A stretch of 8,903 nt of DNA, from positions 2,472-11,374 of the forward strand of contig JAKIYB010000087.1 of NCBI GenBank assembly GCA_022708765.1, written 5' to 3'. The notes under the pieces are model-generated. The model was not told where the DNA came from. It made no database searches and saw nothing but the letters and a program-made list of their open reading frames with translations. The translations under genes and the position numbers were made by a program. Source of the DNA: Armatimonadota bacterium. Lineage in GTDB: Bacteria > Armatimonadota > Hebobacteria > CAIYQO01. Below are positions 6,612-8,903 of the stretch, piece after piece (the stretch's first letter is position 1; every line of letters begins with the position of its first letter).

Positions 6612-8624
6612 CTACTTCGCCAGCGCTTGCTCAATCGCCATATAGCGCTCCAGAAACGCCGGCAACTGTGACGGCACGGTGCACTGCTCGCGCCAGCGCG
6701 CCAGGCCTTCGGCTTTCAGCGCCTCGGCGCGGGCGGCGATGTCGGCTTTCCGCGCCGGGGTCTCCGCCTGTTTCGCGTCCGCCTGCAGCAGCAGCAGCCG
6801 GCGGGCATACAGGAATTCTTCCAGCAGCACTTTCGGGTCGCCGGAAAGACCGCCGGCGAGCAGCGCCTCCGCTTCCGTGATGACCTGCTGGCCGGCGTTG
6901 CGCTGCAGCACCGGCGAGAGGCGCGCGCCGGGATACGTGGTGCGCCCGGCGAGCAGTTCCGCCGCCAGTGCGATTCCCAGCCGCCGTCCCTTCGGGCCGA
7001 AGAAGTGTTCGGCGGCGTCGGCGTACCAGTCGGCGATACTGTCAGGCGCGGGAGCATGCGCCGCCCATGATGTCGCCAGGAAATGGATCCAGCGGCTGCC
7101 CAGCGGCAGACTGTGGTCTTCCCAGAGAGTGTTGATTATTCCCAGCGCGCCGTGCCGCGCCCCTTCGTCGGCCAGGCTAAAGGCGTTGTGCGCCTGATAC
7201 ATCCCCGGACAGGCAACTACCGGGAAGCCCATCGCCCGCCAGACCTCCACCGAGGGATAGCGCTTGTGCAGGCTGTAGTGCCAGTCCAGCATAATGATGT
7301 CGCGCGGGAAGCCGTCCAGCGCCTTCGGATAGGTCCACGGCATGTCGTCCCACATCATCACCTGCTTGCCATGCGCGGTAATCACTTCGTGCAGCAGCTT
7401 GATGTGCTCGCGGAAGATATCGCCCTTACCCATGCCGGCGAATGTCTCCTTGCAGCGCGGGCATAGCCCCAGATAGGCGGATTCGTCGGCGTTGATGCTG
7501 ATGTAGGGCGAGCGCGATGCTTTGCACAATTCGGTGAAGATGTCAGTGAGCAGTTCTTTGGTGCCCGGATGTGACGGGCAAAGCTGATACGGCGCCCCCA
7601 TGAAGTCGCTGCCCTCCTCGGCCAGGTGGCGGTACGCCTCGCTGGCGAGGATGCCGTGCGCGTGGCCGAGCGACACCTGTGCGGGGATGATATCAATGTC
7701 ATAGGCCGCCGCCGCGTCCTGCAGCCGCCGCAGATCGCCCAACTCCCACGAGCCTTCGGGCGCGAACTCCGGGTGCGAGGGGAAGCGCAGGTGATTCTCA
7801 AAATACATAATCACCGCGTTGAAGCCCAGCCCACGCAGGAAGGGCAGCTTGTTGATCCAGTAATCGGTGGTGAAGACCTGCGAGCCGCGGCTGGTGTCGT
7901 ACATGAAGCCGCGGAGCGCGAATCGCGGCGTCTCCGGCCATACCGGCGGCGTGGTTACCGGCGTCGGCAGGTCGGCCGGCATCGGGGAAAAGCGCAGGGT
8001 GGGGAAGAGCTGCCAGTCGCCAAAGGTATACTTGGGATCGCCGTTCAGCGCCCAGTAGCTCCAGTCGTAGTCCAGCTTATCATCGCGGCCGATGTTCCCG
8101 TGCCATTCCGCCCCCGCATCCGGCGCCGCCACGCCCAGCGCGCGGAAAGGAATCGCTACCTCCGCCTGCCAGCCGGTACCGGTCAATTGCACGCCGGCGC
8201 GGATAACCTCCGCAGGCAGCGGATAGAGGGTGCCCCAGCCGGGGTTGTCAATGATCATCTGCTGTAAAAACACCCCGCCGCGAGCGTTCACCGCCAGCAC
8301 CAGGTACTCGACGCCCGGCAGTCCGGGGTTGAGGTGCAGCACCATGCCGTCGTCATGCGCCACGCCCTCGCCGCCCTCGGCGTCCGCACGCATGATCGCC
8401 AACCGGGGCTCGTCTGCCTTCACCCCCAGGTACAGGCACTCCGCGTCCCACGTCAGCGCCGCCGCCGTGGGCTTCGCGATCGCTTCATCCGTCTCCATCG
8501 CAATGAACCGTTCCACCCATCGCGCCCCATGCCAGCACGGGCTATCCAGCCACCCATCAAGCGCCGGCGGCGCCTGCGCGCGCATAATCTCATAGGTCGG
8601 CAATTCATAGGGAAGGTTGAGCAT
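6612..8624 (-). CDS. CBM9-like/GH20-like fusion glycosidase, no signal peptide
   Basis: The 670-residue product has two parts. Residues 15-212 resemble the CBM9-like sugar-binding beta-sandwich used by many PVC and Bacteroidota proteins: PPALDGWLDSPCWHGARWVE (19-38), AALTWDAECLYLGVKADEP (55-73), DDGMVLHLNP (91-100), GWQAEVAIPF (151-160). Residues 235-540 resemble a GH20 (beta-N-acetylhexosaminidase) TIM barrel: RGFMYDTSRG (238-247), FLRGLGFNAVIMYFENH (262-278), the Asp-Glu pair in YISINADESAYLG (374-386, D380-E381) and QVMMWDDMPW (421-430). In GH20 the Asp-Glu pair supports substrate-assisted catalysis on N-acetylhexosamines. A CPRC motif (388-391) follows the catalytic pair. Residues 545-670 are helical. 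No signal peptide or Tat motif is seen, so it probably acts in the cytoplasm or leaves by an unrecognised route. The start at 8624 has AAAGGG seven bases upstream. The exact substrate is unknown and activity on other sugars is possible. Confidence 0.78.
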   Translation of the reverse strand: MLNLPYELPTYEIMRAQAPPALDGWLDSPCWHGARWVERFIAMETDEAIAKPTAAALTWDAECLYLGVKADEPRLAIMRADAEGGEGVAHDDGMVLHLNPGLPGVEYLVLAVNARGGVFLQQMIIDNPGWGTLYPLPAEVIRAGVQLTGTGWQAEVAIPFRALGVAAPDAGAEWHGNIGRDDKLDYDWSYWALNGDPKYTFGDWQLFPTLRFSPMPADLPTPVTTPPVWPETPRFALRGFMYDTSRGSQVFTTDYWINKLPFLRGLGFNAVIMYFENHLRFPSHPEFAPEGSWELGDLRRLQDAAAAYDIDIIPAQVSLGHAHGILASEAYRHLAEEGSDFMGAPYQLCPSHPGTKELLTDIFTELCKASRSPYISINADESAYLGLCPRCKETFAGMGKGDIFREHIKLLHEVITAHGKQVMMWDDMPWTYPKALDGFPRDIIMLDWHYSLHKRYPSVEVWRAMGFPVVACPGMYQAHNAFSLADEGARHGALGIINTLWEDHSLPLGSRWIHFLATSWAAHAPAPDSIADWYADAAEHFFGPKGRRLGIALAAELLAGRTTYPGARLSPVLQRNAGQQVITEAEALLAGGLSGDPKVLLEEFLYARRLLLLQADAKQAETPARKADIAARAEALKAEGLARWREQCTVPSQLPAFLERYMAIEQALAK

Positions 8625-8631
8625 GGGAGAA

Positions 8632-8637
8632 CCCTTT
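8632..8637 (-). promoter_or_regulatory. Ribosome binding site of the CBM9/GH20-like gene
   Basis: The minus strand reads AAAGGG, seven bases before the ATG at 8624. This supports MLNLPYELPT as the true N-terminus, and so supports the absence of a signal peptide. Confidence 0.55.
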
Positions 8638-8683
8638 CACTGGTGATTCTGGAATGACTTTGGTGGATTTCGGTATAAGCTAC

Positions 8684-8712
8684 GGCGTCCCTTCTGAAAA
8701 GGGAGCCTTTTT
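8684..8712 (+). terminator. Intrinsic-terminator-like hairpin with a rightward U-tract
   Basis: The plus strand forms GGC, a bulged G, TCCCTT, loop CTGAA, AAGGGA, GCC, followed directly by TTTTT. That is nine base pairs with one bulge, a classic Rho-independent shape for rightward transcription. No plus-strand gene ends here, because both neighbours are on the minus strand. For leftward transcription the same stem lies 19 bases after the stop of the sulfatase-like gene, but the sequence after it (GTAGCTTATACC) has no U-run. It may act as a weak terminator or 3' stabiliser for that gene, or as a block to antisense transcription into it. Confidence 0.6.
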
Positions 8713-8725
8713 ATTAATGCTTGCT

Positions 8726-8903
8726 TTAACCTACCATCGGCGCCGCCGGCCCCGCGTGCTGGTGATATCCTGGCGTATGGGTGCGCCAGCGGGGATCGGC
8801 CAGCGGTTCCAGGGAGTGGAAGGGGTCGTCCGTTTCCACGAGGTGCCGGTCGAGCAGGACGCGGTGTTCCGCCAGGATGGCCGCACAGGCGGGATCATGC
8901 GCA
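8726..8903 (-). CDS. C-terminal fragment of a probable sulfatase (5' end beyond window)
   Basis: The last 58 codons are visible and end in TAA (complement of 8726-8728). The frame is open to the window edge at 8903. The peptide ends with AAILAEHRVLLDRHLVETDD (7-26 of the visible part), then PF, LADPRWR and PGYQHHAGPAAP. A 'D-P-x-x-x-x-x-L-x-x-H-x-x-x-L' helix followed by 'T-x-D-P' is what the ends of many formylglycine-dependent sulfatases look like. The catalytic Cys/Ser motif and metal site would be outside the window, so activity cannot be judged. Another alkaline-phosphatase-superfamily enzyme is possible. It is upstream of, and on the same strand as, the GH20-like gene, but a 101-base gap with a hairpin separates them. 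Confidence 0.6.
   Translation of the reverse strand, partial: AHDPACAAILAEHRVLLDRHLVETDDPFHSLEPLADPRWRTHTPGYHQHAGPAAPMVG

Noticed and set aside
7626..8267. Plus-strand open frame of 213 codons opposite the GH20-like gene
   Set aside because: Arg-rich shadow frame lacking motifs and a plausible ribosome binding site.
8669..8680. TATAAG on the plus strand as a -10 box
   Set aside because: No -35 at a suitable distance, and the implied start point falls inside the terminator stem, so no useful RNA would result.
8717..8903. Plus-strand frame starting MLALTYHRRRR and open to the edge
   Set aside because: It lies opposite the sulfatase-like C-terminus, has an Arg-rich shadow composition, and its start follows directly after the terminator U-tract with no ribosome binding site.
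1..8903. CRISPR arrays, tRNA or rRNA genes, insertion sequences
   Set aside because: No regularly spaced repeats, tRNA-like folds, rRNA sequence or transposase-like reading frame were seen. Only short repeats in the divergent region were found.

Overview
The window is a GC-rich piece of bacterial DNA, entirely protein-coding apart from two short intergenic stretches. It holds six genes, two of them cut by the window edges. Three genes on the left form a cassette of PPC-domain, DUF1501 and DUF1549/DUF1553 proteins. This cassette is expanded in the Planctomycetes-Verrucomicrobia-Lentisphaerae (PVC) group and also occurs in Armatimonadota, Acidobacteriota and similar lineages. The glycosidase-like genes on the right, a GH42-like protein with a trimerisation-type domain and a CBM9-like/GH20-like fusion, fit the same groups. 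I infer a PVC-type or Armatimonadota-type environmental bacterium, and the phylum cannot be fixed from the sequence alone.

Layout. Positions 1-3996 (minus strand) read in the order DUF1549/DUF1553 protein (2434-3996), Tat-exported DUF1501 protein (1080-2408), then an exported PPC-domain protein (1069 to beyond position 1). The gaps are 25 and 10 bases, each start has a good Shine-Dalgarno sequence, and there is no terminator between the genes, so this is almost certainly one operon. Positions 3997-4218 are a divergent intergenic region with a repeated TCCACACGA element that could be an operator. Positions 4219-6597 (plus strand) encode an exported GH42-like glycoside hydrolase. It converges, with a 14-base gap, on a minus-strand gene (6612-8624) encoding a CBM9-like plus GH20-like glycosidase that has no signal peptide. 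Positions 8625-8725 are intergenic and hold an intrinsic-terminator-like hairpin whose U-tract faces right. Positions 8726-8903 (minus strand) are the last 58 codons of a gene whose C-terminus resembles a sulfatase.

How the genes may work together. A GH42-like enzyme, a hexosaminidase-like GH20 protein and a probable sulfatase suggest breakdown of a complex, possibly amino-sugar-containing and sulfated, glycan. The DUF1549/DUF1501/PPC cassette has no firmly established biochemical role. Its divergent placement beside the GH42-like gene suggests co-regulation with glycan use, but that is inference. The most notable point is that the DUF1549/DUF1553 protein lacks the CxxCH heme-like motif and the second cysteine cluster usual in this family, while the rest of the architecture is intact.
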